From Leucobacter sp. CX169 (GTDB lineage: Bacteria; Actinomycetota; Actinomycetes; Actinomycetales; Microbacteriaceae), in NCBI RefSeq assembly GCF_017161405.1, contig NZ_CP071051.1, forward strand, positions 558,001-622,000: a stretch of 64,000 nucleotides of DNA, read 5' to 3'. The notes below the pieces were generated by a model. It did no database searches, was not told where the DNA came from, and was given only the letters and a program-made list of their open reading frames with translations. The position numbers and the translations under genes are program-made. This document shows, in pieces, positions 51,034 to 59,903 of this stretch (positions within the stretch are counted from its first letter, which is position 1; every line of letters begins with the position of its first letter).

Positions 51034-53238
51034 ATGCGTCGCAGCACCGCAGGATCCCGACCGACGACCCGTCGGTTACGCGCCACTCGCGCGTTGCTGG
51101 TGCTCGCTCTCGGACTCTCGACGTTTGGCGGGCAGGCGCTGGTTGCGGCTCCCCCGGCGCAGGCGGTTGCGAAAGACTCCTTCGACCCCAATAGGCCGCA
51201 GGTGTTCGTCGGCCAGGGGGATCCGACGACCCTCTTTGCTGGCCAGCAGGGCGTCGGCACCCTTGTGCTTGACAACCTGGGCTTCCAGAACACGCTTCAG
51301 TTCAATGCCATGGGCTACAACACGAACGACAATCTGCTGTACGCGATTCAGAAAGGCGATGCAGCCGGAAACAGGCTGGTGCAGATTGGGCGCAAGACCA
51401 AGGCCGTGTCGACCGCCCCCGATGCCATGATCGCTGAGGTACTCGGATCAGTCGTCGGGCTTCCGGCAATCACCAACCCCAACGACTCGTACATGCAGGG
51501 CACTTTCGGCGGTGAAATAACGAACAACAATTTCCTCTACGTGCGCAGCTACGCCGCGGACAGCCGGTTGTGGGAGGTCAACGTCGTGCCCAATGACAAC
51601 GGCCAGTACACGGCGGAACGAATCGATCTCAAATCCCCAGTTCCTGGCGTCGCCGATATCGTCTGGAGCGGGCATGCGATCTGGGGAGTCTCGAGCACCA
51701 GAATTTATCGTATTAACCCCGATGAAAGAGATGTTGCCAGCTGGGCTATTCCGGCCACTGGCCCCCTCGCCGCTCTGCGCGGCAAGACCTTCGGCGCAGC
51801 GTGGACGCTCGGCAACGGCAACCTGCAGCTGTCGGACAATGCGTCTGGAAATCTGTATCAGATCGCCATCGAAGACCCCAACGGAGACAGCCCAACCTTC
51901 TCCCTCGTGGGCACGACTAGAGGGACGAGTAGCAGCAACAACGACGGTGCTTCGTCGCCCGGTGCGCCGGTTGACCTCGAGATCGTGAAGACTGGGCCGG
52001 CGGAGTACGCTCCGGGCGACGCCGTTCGGTACACGATGACCGTGACGAATCACGGCCCCGGCCAGTCGAGCGGCAGCATCGTGACCGACCGGATTCCGGA
52101 TGAGTTGGTCGACCCGGCCACGACAACCCCCGGGTGCACCATCAGTGCTGTGGAACGTGAGCTCAGCTGTGGACTGAGCGCGCTCGCTGCCGGGGCAAGC
52201 ACAGAAATCGTGGTGACGGCCGCCGTCAAGACGTCTCTGATAGCGCCGCTGCCGAACATCGTGAACACCGCGCAGGTGCTGGGCAATGAGGCGGATCCCA
52301 ACCTGAACAACAACTCGAGCACTACCACGGCGGTGCCTCACCCCGGCAGGCTTGTGCTGGCGAAGACGTCAAACCCGGCGTCGGGCACGACGATCGTCCC
52401 GGGGCAACTCGTGCAGTACGCGCTGACGTTCACAAACGCGGGGCTCACCCCCGTCGACGTGAACCATGTCGACCTGCTGCAGGACGTAGTCGACGACGCG
52501 GAGCTTGACGGAGCAATCGTCAGCCATGCCGCACTCACGGCCGCCTCGCAGCCGCTGAACCAGCCGACTTCTGCGCTGCATATTACCGGCGAGCTCAACG
52601 GGGGCGTGACCGCCACGGTGACCTACTCGGTGCGTGTGAAGACTGTGCTCCCGAGCCACGCGACCGGCAAACTCGGGAATTTCCTAATGGCGCTCGGCGA
52701 GGAGCCCCCGCCCGTCTGTGCTCCTGGCAGCACACACTGCACCGAGCACCCGGTGCGGGTGTCGTTGTCGTGGAACAAGGTGAACGATCACAACCCGGCC
52801 CAGTTCTTGGCGGGCTCGGCGTGGACCTTGACGCCGTTCGACCGCGCGGCGGTGCCGATGCTGGACCCGTCGAGGGCGATGAGCGTGGTTGACTGCGTCG
52901 CGGCCTCGGCAGCCGAGTGCACGGGGCCCGACTCGAACCCTGCGGTGGGCAAGTTCACGGTCCGTGACCTCACGATAGGGAAGTATCGCCTGACCGAGTC
53001 GCAGGCCCCGGCAGGATATCTCCGCATCAGCCCGATCGACATCGAGGTGTACAGCGAGCTCGACTACGGCAATATCGTGAACCGGCAAGCGCCAGTGCCG
53101 ACGCTCCCGCTGACCGGCGGAATGGGAGCGGCCGTGTTCTGGGGCAGCACCGGCGGCCTCGGCCTGCTGGCCGTGGTCGCCCTGATCCTGCAGCGCCGCA
53201 AGATGCGCCTCGCAGGGCGAGCGCAGCCAGATGCGTAG
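51034..53238 (+). CDS. LPLTG-anchored pilus tip/ancillary-type protein
   Basis: A 734-residue secreted protein. The signal peptide ends near PAQA (residue ~44). Residues ~50-300 form a propeller-like domain (DUF6923-like, NTNDNLLYAIQKGD, YRINPDERDVASW). Two DUF11-type conserved repeats follow (VDLEIVKTGPAEYAPGD and LVLAKTSNPASGTTIVPG). A SpaA/Cna-B-like domain comes next, with E-box YRLTESQAPAGY (~residue 665). The sorting signal is LPLTGG, hydrophobic helix, QRRKMR. It lacks an obvious pilin-motif lysine, fitting a tip or side subunit. The 3' end overlaps the sortase gene by 8 nt. Confidence 0.9.
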   Translation: MRRSTAGSRPTTRRLRATRALLVLALGLSTFGGQALVAAPPAQAVAKDSFDPNRPQVFVGQGDPTTLFAGQQGVGTLVLDNLGFQNTLQFNAMGYNTNDNLLYAIQKGDAAGNRLVQIGRKTKAVSTAPDAMIAEVLGSVVGLPAITNPNDSYMQGTFGGEITNNNFLYVRSYAADSRLWEVNVVPNDNGQYTAERIDLKSPVPGVADIVWSGHAIWGVSSTRIYRINPDERDVASWAIPATGPLAALRGKTFGAAWTLGNGNLQLSDNASGNLYQIAIEDPNGDSPTFSLVGTTRGTSSSNNDGASSPGAPVDLEIVKTGPAEYAPGDAVRYTMTVTNHGPGQSSGSIVTDRIPDELVDPATTTPGCTISAVERELSCGLSALAAGASTEIVVTAAVKTSLIAPLPNIVNTAQVLGNEADPNLNNNSSTTTAVPHPGRLVLAKTSNPASGTTIVPGQLVQYALTFTNAGLTPVDVNHVDLLQDVVDDAELDGAIVSHAALTAASQPLNQPTSALHITGELNGGVTATVTYSVRVKTVLPSHATGKLGNFLMALGEEPPPVCAPGSTHCTEHPVRVSLSWNKVNDHNPAQFLAGSAWTLTPFDRAAVPMLDPSRAMSVVDCVAASAAECTGPDSNPAVGKFTVRDLTIGKYRLTESQAPAGYLRISPIDIEVYSELDYGNIVNRQAPVPTLPLTGGMGAAVFWGSTGGLGLLAVVALILQRRKMRLAGRAQPDA

Positions 53239-54157
53239 TGCCGGGCGACACGGCTCTGGCCCGCGGCGGGGCGGCGGGCCGAAGCAGGGATGGCGCCCGA
53301 GCATCCTGACCATCGGGGTCGGCGTGATCTTGCTGGCTGCAATGGTGGCCGGCCTGTACCCCATGACCGCGGCCTGGCTGTCGTCCTACAACCAGTCGCA
53401 GGCCATTCGCGAATACGGTGAGGCGGTCAGTCGGGTGCGCCCGACCGCGGCAGAGCAGTTGGCGACGGCGCACGCCTACAACGACGCGATGAGCGCCGGG
53501 GTGTTGCTGGGGGCGAACGCCAACATGCCGGTCGGCGAGGGCGTGATGACCGACGACTCATTTCGCTACGACGATATCCTGCGGGCCACTGACGACGGGA
53601 TCATGGCGCGCATCAAGATCCCGAGAATCGGCGTTGATCTTCCGATCTATCACGGCACGAGCGATGAGGTGCTCCTGCTCGGGGCCGGGCACCTTGAGGG
53701 GTCGAGTCTTCCCGTGGGCGGTGTCGACACGCACTCCGTCATCACTGCGCACCGCGGGCTCGCGAACGCGACCATGTTCAGCAATCTCGACGGGGTCGAG
53801 CTGGGGGACCGGTTCACGGTCGAGGTGTTTGGTGAAGTACTGACCTATGAGGTGCGGGCGAAAGAGGTCATCGAACCCGCCGAGACCGACTCGCTGCGGG
53901 CGGAACCCGGGCATGACTGGGTGACCCTGATTACCTGCACGCCGCTCGGCATCAATTCGCACCGCATCGTCCTCACCGGCGAGCGGGTGACTCCGACGCC
54001 GTCTGAAGACTCGAAGCGCGCGGGCGACGCACCGACGATCCCGGGCGTTCCCTGGTGGGCGCTCTATGCCACCGGAGGGCTGACGGTCATTGCCACCTAC
54101 GTCTCACGCCAAGGGTTCGCCGACGCGAAACTGCACGCAAACCGGGGCAACCGCTAG
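53231..54157 (+). CDS. Class C (pilus) sortase
   Basis: A 308-residue membrane transpeptidase that polymerises pilins. It has an N-terminal transmembrane helix (~residues 25-48) and a class-C-type second helix near the C-terminus (WWALYATGGLTVIATYV). The catalytic His is in VITAHRGL, the Cys in TLITCTPLGINSHR and the Arg two residues on (SHRIVLTGER). The lid region (SFRYDDIL) lacks a clear DPW/F motif. The stop TAG shares CTAG with the stop of the convergent LAL regulator gene. Confidence 0.93.
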   Translation: MRSAGRHGSGPRRGGGPKQGWRPSILTIGVGVILLAAMVAGLYPMTAAWLSSYNQSQAIREYGEAVSRVRPTAAEQLATAHAYNDAMSAGVLLGANANMPVGEGVMTDDSFRYDDILRATDDGIMARIKIPRIGVDLPIYHGTSDEVLLLGAGHLEGSSLPVGGVDTHSVITAHRGLANATMFSNLDGVELGDRFTVEVFGEVLTYEVRAKEVIEPAETDSLRAEPGHDWVTLITCTPLGINSHRIVLTGERVTPTPSEDSKRAGDAPTIPGVPWWALYATGGLTVIATYVSRQGFADAKLHANRGNR

Positions 54158-56886
54158 TGGGGGTTCGGTTCGACCGCAGCCGGTCGTTGCTGCACGAGCA
54201 GTCCCATGCGGGTGGCCTGCAGGATCGCCTCCTCGCGACCTCCCACCTGCAGTTTTCGATACACCGCGAGGCGATGCCGCTTCATCGTCGCTGGAGCGAT
54301 CGAAACGTGCTCGGCGGCGGCCGCGAGCGACGGATGCGTCACCATCGTCTCGAGGGCGCGCTGCTCCATGGTGGTGAGGCGCTCTCGCACCACGCCGCGC
54401 GCCTGTATCGGGACGCGGTCGATGCGCTCGACGAGGTCGTACGCTCCAGCAGCCCGCGCTGCGACGGCGATCGCTCGCAGGGGCTCGAACGGGACCGTGC
54501 GGAACATCATCGACAAACCGTTGCGCTCGACGAGCTCACCCGCATGTTTCAGGGACTCGATTGCCTCGTCGCGCAGGCCACATCCCCACGCAGCAATTGC
54601 GGCCATCAAGAACTTATCGATGCGTTGCCGCTTCGAGATGCCGGCGAGACCAATCTGCTGGACCTCGAGCAGTGCGCGAACGTTGTCTCCCGAGAAAAGG
54701 GAGAGCCGGGCTCGCTCGATCTGCACGAAGAGATTCTCCGCGGGCAACGAGCGCAGGATCCGCCCGGAGATGGTGAAATCCCCGAGCGTGGTGTTGAGCA
54801 TTGCCTGGTACAGCGCGAGATACCCGCCCCAGACGCCGACGCCGTGTCGGGCGCGCTCGATCTGCGAGATTCCGGCCCGCAGGTGCGGAATCGCCCAATC
54901 GGGGCCGCGCAGATACCGGGTCGCCTCAACGTCCGCCATGAGGATCATCGGCCACTGTTCGAAGCGATCGTTCCACGGTGCGACGCGTGCCATCGCCTGG
55001 GCGAGCATGTCCGCATCGAGGGACTCGTAGGACAGGTGTGCTCGGGCGACCTCGCCGTTGATCCAGCTCAGCGACGGGGCGCTCACGCCGGACTCTTCCT
55101 GGAGTGCGTCGGCTTGGGCGATGATCTCGGCGGCGACGATGAAGTCCCCGTCGTCGGCCTCCACCAGGGCGAGGCCGTACAAGGCGGCGAGGCGCCACGC
55201 GGCGTGCCGGCTCGTGACGCCGACAGTCGGCGGGACGAGGTCACTCGAAGAGACCTGCATCTGATGGTCGAGGCGTTGCCAGACGCGCCGGGCGAGCGCT
55301 CGGTCGCCACCCATGAAGGCGGTGAACCCCAGCTCCTCGAGGAACACCGGCTGGGTGCCAGGGCTGTCTCGGTGATCCTGCCCCGGAACCTCCTCGGGGG
55401 AGTGCGCGCGCGACATGATGAGTGGCTCGAGTTCACGGGCGATCGCGAGGGCACTGGGCATATTTCCACCCAAGCGCTCGCCGATCATGACTTGCACGCG
55501 ATGCGCGATGGCGAGCGTCGGAGCCGAGTGCAAATCTGCTTCGAGGCGGCGCGATGCCCCCTCTTGCATCAGCCGCGTCAGGCGGTGCAGGTGTTCGTGC
55601 GAGACGGTGCGATCTGAGAACTCTAGGAGCATCCGGGCCGCGGCGAACGTCGGGAACTCCCGCAGCGTTTCATCCGTGAGGGGACGCAGGAGCCGGGTGC
55701 ACTCCTCGCCGCGATCGGTGAGTGTGGTGAAGTGTGCGGCGAGTACCGCTTCCGCATCGGCAAGAGACGAGGACTCGAGATACATGCGGAGCGCGCTGAG
55801 CGGATCCTGTGAGGCGCGCTCACGGGCGGAGCCGCGCAGGAGCGTCGCGTGGTCGAGTGCACTGTAGGAACGCCGGGCAAGGTCGGCAAGCCCGGCCCGA
55901 ATTGCGGGGTGCGCTCGATACACCGTTCGGTGAGTCAGCCCGGTCAGCGACAACAGCCCGTGCTCGAGCAACGGTTGAATCTGCAGGATCGCTTCGTCCT
56001 CGGTCGATTCCAGGAGTTCAGCCGCTTGCTCCAGGCTGATCGTGTCCAGCACGCACGCGGCGAGCATCACGGCACGGGCTTCGTCGTTCAGGAGATCGAG
56101 CGAATCGATCGCCAGGCGTGCCAGCTGCGGATGCAGCGCGGGGGAAGCTGAGGCACGCTCGGCGCCCGGAGGCCGCGAAGAAGCGACCGCATCGCGGGAC
56201 TCTGCGCGCAGTACCGCGCTCGCCGCACGGGGCCAGCCGCCCGTGAGCTCAAGCGATTGACGCAGGCGAGAGTGCACTGGCGTGCGGCAGTGGCGCGCGA
56301 GTGTTCCGAGTTCCTCCGCGTCGAACGCAAGTTCCTCCGGACCGATCGTGAGTACTTCGTCGGCGAACAGGGGGCCGTCAAGGAGGCGCACGCTTCGGGC
56401 GAGTACCACCAGATGAATACGGGCGCTCGCGCCGCTGAGCTCGAGCAACGCGAGGTCGGTCTGAGCGTCGCTGACGCGATGGTAGGCGTCGATGACCAGT
56501 ACGAGGGGTGCGGGCAGGAGTGAAACGTGGTCGAGAACCCACTCGTGCGCTCGCGATTCGTCGTCTGGTTCGCCAGTGGGGTGCGGGCGCTCCTCCAACT
56601 GCGCACGCAGGTGTCGCCAGAACGACGATTTGGTCCTTGCCGTCGTGTGGATCCAGAGTGTCCGATACTCGTGCGCCGGAAGAGAGTCCAGCAATTGTTT
56701 CGCGAGGGTGGACTTCCCGTAGCCGGCCGGGGCATTGAGCAGGATGAAGCCGGCGGGACCGCCGTCGGACGTGCTCAGCCTGAGCCGGAGGCGGGGTCGA
56801 TCGAGCAATTGTGCGGGGTCCACCGCAGAATTCGCGCGCATCAGACGGCCCCCAGTCGTGTCCTGTTGCAGCGCCCCCCAGCTCAT
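54154..56886 (-). CDS. Large LuxR-family ATP-binding regulator next to the pilus operon
   Basis: A 910-residue STAND/MalT-like regulator. ATG 56886 is preferred; the frame extends upstream to 57015 but would overlap the divergent SRAP gene. ATG 56841 is also possible. Walker A APAGYGKSTLAKQL lies near residue 50 and the Walker B-like PLVLVIDAYHRV ~60 residues on. A long helical-repeat domain follows. The C-terminal LuxR-type HTH is LTTMEQRALETMVTHPS, then HVSIAPATMKRHRLAVYRKL. Converging directly on the sortase gene, it is the best candidate regulator of pilus expression (inference). Confidence 0.88.
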   Translation of the reverse strand: MSWGALQQDTTGGRLMRANSAVDPAQLLDRPRLRLRLSTSDGGPAGFILLNAPAGYGKSTLAKQLLDSLPAHEYRTLWIHTTARTKSSFWRHLRAQLEERPHPTGEPDDESRAHEWVLDHVSLLPAPLVLVIDAYHRVSDAQTDLALLELSGASARIHLVVLARSVRLLDGPLFADEVLTIGPEELAFDAEELGTLARHCRTPVHSRLRQSLELTGGWPRAASAVLRAESRDAVASSRPPGAERASASPALHPQLARLAIDSLDLLNDEARAVMLAACVLDTISLEQAAELLESTEDEAILQIQPLLEHGLLSLTGLTHRTVYRAHPAIRAGLADLARRSYSALDHATLLRGSARERASQDPLSALRMYLESSSLADAEAVLAAHFTTLTDRGEECTRLLRPLTDETLREFPTFAAARMLLEFSDRTVSHEHLHRLTRLMQEGASRRLEADLHSAPTLAIAHRVQVMIGERLGGNMPSALAIARELEPLIMSRAHSPEEVPGQDHRDSPGTQPVFLEELGFTAFMGGDRALARRVWQRLDHQMQVSSSDLVPPTVGVTSRHAAWRLAALYGLALVEADDGDFIVAAEIIAQADALQEESGVSAPSLSWINGEVARAHLSYESLDADMLAQAMARVAPWNDRFEQWPMILMADVEATRYLRGPDWAIPHLRAGISQIERARHGVGVWGGYLALYQAMLNTTLGDFTISGRILRSLPAENLFVQIERARLSLFSGDNVRALLEVQQIGLAGISKRQRIDKFLMAAIAAWGCGLRDEAIESLKHAGELVERNGLSMMFRTVPFEPLRAIAVAARAAGAYDLVERIDRVPIQARGVVRERLTTMEQRALETMVTHPSLAAAAEHVSIAPATMKRHRLAVYRKLQVGGREEAILQATRMGLLVQQRPAAVEPNPH

Positions 56887-57013
56887 GCGGGATTTAGTGT
56901 AGCCGGTGGCCTCCCCGTTTCGGCCCGCGCCCGAGGAACTCCCGCATCCAATCGGCGGCGATGTCGGGCCTGCGCATGGGTTCCTTGTCGGGCGTCGGGC
57001 GTACCCTGTGCAC

Positions 57014-57739
57014 ATGTGCGGCAGAGTTGTGGTGGACTACGAAGGGATGGCGATCGGCGAGTCCGATCGGGACATCGTCCGGTGGGTTGGCGAGGGGCTC
57101 GAAGCCCTCGGCACGCCGCCCACGCCGAGTTGGAACTTGGCCCCCACGCAGCCGGTGCCGCTGTTGATCCGCCCGCGAAAGGCGCCCGAAACGCATCGCG
57201 TTGAGCTTGCCCGGTGGGGCATCGTCCCGCCCTGGGAGAAAGCCTTCGCTACGAAGTACCCAACGTTCAACGCGCGCATCGAGAGCGTCGCCGAGAAGCG
57301 CACATTCGCGCCCTCGCTGGTCGCGCGACGGTGTGCGGTTCTGACGACTGGGTACTACGAATGGCTGACCGAGGGAAAGGTGAAAACCCCGCACGTCATC
57401 GGCGGGCACAGCCTACTCCCGCTCGCCGGCCTCTACTCCTGGTGGCGGGAGCCCGGTGCACCCGAGGGGGAAGGGTGGCGGCTCTCGGCGACCGTGCTGA
57501 CGCGCGAGTCCACCGGGCCCCTCGCGTCGATTCACGACCGCATGCCGGTGTTCCTCGACGACGCGCTCGCCGCAGACTGGCTCGACCCCGAGCAGCGTGC
57601 CGATCACGCCATGCTGGGAGCGGTGTCGGGCGGCGCCGAGCGCGTTGCCGCGTCGCTCAACCCGGTCGCAGTCCGGCCGATCACGGGCGACGGGCCAGAG
57701 CTCATCGTGCCGCGTGCTGAGCGAGAGGAGCGCGCCTAA
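57014..57739 (+). CDS. SRAP-family abasic-site DNA-protein crosslink protein (YedK/HMCES)
   Basis: A 241-residue protein starting MCGRVV; Cys2 is the catalytic nucleophile that crosslinks to abasic sites in single-stranded DNA. Other family residues are NLAPTQPVPLL, FNARIESVAEK, the Glu in TGYYEW, and His in ASIHDRMPV. TACCCT (57002-57007) ends 6 nt before the ATG, suggesting leaderless translation, which also leaves Cys exposed after Met removal. No SOS box was seen upstream. Confidence 0.93.
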   Translation: MCGRVVVDYEGMAIGESDRDIVRWVGEGLEALGTPPTPSWNLAPTQPVPLLIRPRKAPETHRVELARWGIVPPWEKAFATKYPTFNARIESVAEKRTFAPSLVARRCAVLTTGYYEWLTEGKVKTPHVIGGHSLLPLAGLYSWWREPGAPEGEGWRLSATVLTRESTGPLASIHDRMPVFLDDALAADWLDPEQRADHAMLGAVSGGAERVAASLNPVAVRPITGDGPELIVPRAEREERA

Positions 57740-57793
57740 AATTCCTGCTCAGAAGTACTGCGGGCGGGGGCCTCTCCTGAGTAATGTTGGGGC

Positions 57794-59005
57794 ATGACCT
57801 TCGCCCCGGCCGAGCTGATCCTGCATCGAGCACGCAAGGTGGACGTCGACGGCGAACATCCTGACGCCTGGATCGCGGTGACGGACGGGCGGATTTCCGG
57901 TGTGGGCACCGGCGGCTGCTGGAGCTCCCTCGTGGGGGACGCGACTGTGGTGGTTGACGCCGAGGGTGACCGGGTGAGCCCGGGCCTGATCGACCTGCAC
58001 ATGCACGGTGGGGGAGGGGCCTCCGTCGACGACGGGGCCGCCTCGGCGCGAGCGGCGATCGCCACCCATCGGGCACACGGCACGACCCGCTCGCTGCTGA
58101 GCTTTGTGTCGGCTCCGGTTCCTGAGCTGATTGATCGCCTCGGCTGGGCGAGCGAGCTCGTGGCGGAGGACCCGACCGTCCTCGGGGCGCACCTCGAGGG
58201 GCCGTTCTTGTCGCCCGAGCGGAAGGGTGCACATCGCCTGGAGGCGCTCTGCGCGCCAGACACGGACGTGGTGACCGCCCTGATCGAGGCGGGGCGCGGG
58301 GTGCTGCGCCAGATCACGATCGCGCCCGAACTGCCGGGAGGCCTCGACGCCATTGCGGCGTTCGCCGCCGCCGGGGTGGTCCCGGCCATCGGCCATACGG
58401 CCGCCGACCTCGAGCACACCGAGCGCGCCTTCGACGCTGGCGCCCGGCTGCTGACCCACGCGTTCAACGCGATGCCCGGGCTCGGTCACCGCGACCCAGG
58501 CCCCGTGGCGGCCGCGTTTGATCGGCCCGAAGTCACGCTGGAACTGATCCTCGACGGGGTGCACCTCGATGCGCGCATCGCGGCGCTTGCGTTCGCCCTC
58601 GCGCCCGGCCGCGTCGCGCTCATCACCGACGCCATGGCCGCGGCGGGCGAAGCGGACGGCGCATACCAGCTCGGTGGGCAGGACGTCTCGGTTGCGGAAG
58701 GCGTCGCGAGGCTCTCAGGGACCGACACGATCGCAGGATCAACACTCACCCTCGACCAGGCAGTTCGGCGCGCGGTGACGGATGCACACTGCACCCCGAG
58801 CGCCGCGGTCGCCGCGGCGACCATGACCCCGGCGCGCCTGTTGGGGCTCGACAGGTCTGGCGGCGAGCTCCGGCTCGGCGCCCTCCGGCCGGGATTCACC
58901 GCCGACCTCGTGCGCTTCGACGCCGACTGGAACGTGCGCGACGTGTGGGTCGCCGGGGTGCGCGAGGACGCGCGCCGGCTCGAGCTTCGGGCTATGCCCC
59001 GATAA
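57794..59005 (+). CDS. nagA: N-acetylglucosamine-6-phosphate deacetylase
   Basis: A 403-residue amidohydrolase that converts GlcNAc-6-P to glucosamine-6-P. Key motifs are GLIDLHMHGGGG, HLEGPF (metal Glu), IGHTAAD, THAFNAMPGLGHRDPG and the catalytic Asp in LITDAMAAAG. TAATGT (57782-57787) ends 6 nt before the ATG, pointing to a leaderless mRNA. The 3' end overlaps the convergent ROK gene by 14 nt. It belongs functionally to the minus-strand amino-sugar cluster. Confidence 0.93.
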   Translation: MTFAPAELILHRARKVDVDGEHPDAWIAVTDGRISGVGTGGCWSSLVGDATVVVDAEGDRVSPGLIDLHMHGGGGASVDDGAASARAAIATHRAHGTTRSLLSFVSAPVPELIDRLGWASELVAEDPTVLGAHLEGPFLSPERKGAHRLEALCAPDTDVVTALIEAGRGVLRQITIAPELPGGLDAIAAFAAAGVVPAIGHTAADLEHTERAFDAGARLLTHAFNAMPGLGHRDPGPVAAAFDRPEVTLELILDGVHLDARIAALAFALAPGRVALITDAMAAAGEADGAYQLGGQDVSVAEGVARLSGTDTIAGSTLTLDQAVRRAVTDAHCTPSAAVAAATMTPARLLGLDRSGGELRLGALRPGFTADLVRFDADWNVRDVWVAGVREDARRLELRAMPR

Positions 59006-59903
59006 TTGCGGCGCCGACCGCGGCAGCCGACGAGTGCTTCGGGAGCACGCGCACTCGGCGGGGCAGGTCGAGCGCCGCGAGGAAGCTCGACTGCTCGGCC
59101 CACTGCTCGAGGGTCGCCCGAATGCCGCCGATGAGTGGTTCACCGAGCAGGCGCAGGCCCCCGCCGATGATGATCGACTGCGGGTCGAGCGAGAGGGCGA
59201 GTACGCGCACGCACGATGCGGCGCCCTGTACGAGGCGCGCCACCACCGCGGCAGCCTCCACGTCGCCCGCCTCCATGGCGCGCACGACGTCTTGTGCCGG
59301 GTGTTCGCCGCCGTGCGGCCAGGCGCGGGAGATCGCCGAGCCGCTCGCAACCGTCTCGAGGCAGCCGAACTGTCCGCACGGGCACGCATAGCCGTTGGGA
59401 TCGATGGGCAGGTGGCCGATCTCGCCGGCGACTCCGTGAGCACCGCGCCACGGGGCGCCGTCGACGACGATTCCTGCCGCGAGGCCCGTGCCGAGGTTCA
59501 GGTAAGCGATGGTGCCGTCGAGCTCGAGCAGATGGTTCGCGCCGAGCGCCGCGGCGGTGACGTCGTTCTCGACGCGCACGGGCACGCCGACCAGCTCGGA
59601 GAGGAGGCTACCGAGCTGCAGCTCGGCGAGGTCCAAGTTGAACGCGTGCCGCACCTCACCCGTTTCGCGGTCCACGGCTCCGGGGATCCCGATGCCGATC
59701 GAGGCGAAAGCCGACAGCGGCCGGCCGGTCTGGAAGCTCAGCCCCCGCACCGCGCGCTCGGCGGTCGCGAGCACGCGCTCGGCCCCGAGTTCGGTCGGCA
59801 TGCGGAGCCGCCCGACGAGCCGACCATTGGGGTCAAGCGCCACCGCCTCGGTTTTCGTGCCGCCAATGTCCAGGCCGACGCGCAGCAGGGTGGGGGTGGT
59901 CAT
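58992..59903 (-). CDS. ROK-family sugar kinase, probable N-acetylglucosamine kinase
   Basis: A 303-residue ATP-dependent kinase. It has the phosphate-binding LDIGGTKTEAVALD at the N-terminus, ENDVTAAALG with the catalytic Asp, and GEIGHLPIDPNGYACPCGQFGCLE with the ROK zinc-binding CxCGxxGCxE signature. The GlcNAc specificity is inferred from nagA and the GH3 gene; glucokinase or repressor roles are less likely because no HTH is present. Start ATG overlaps the GH3 stop. Confidence 0.9.
   Translation of the reverse strand: MTTPTLLRVGLDIGGTKTEAVALDPNGRLVGRLRMPTELGAERVLATAERAVRGLSFQTGRPLSAFASIGIGIPGAVDRETGEVRHAFNLDLAELQLGSLLSELVGVPVRVENDVTAAALGANHLLELDGTIAYLNLGTGLAAGIVVDGAPWRGAHGVAGEIGHLPIDPNGYACPCGQFGCLETVASGSAISRAWPHGGEHPAQDVVRAMEAGDVEAAAVVARLVQGAASCVRVLALSLDPQSIIIGGGLRLLGEPLIGGIRATLEQWAEQSSFLAALDLPRRVRVLPKHSSAAAVGAAIIGA

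Noticed and set aside
54055-55617. Plus-strand 520-codon frame opposite the second LAL regulator
   Set aside because: Antisense shadow; the LAL frame has Walker and HTH motifs.
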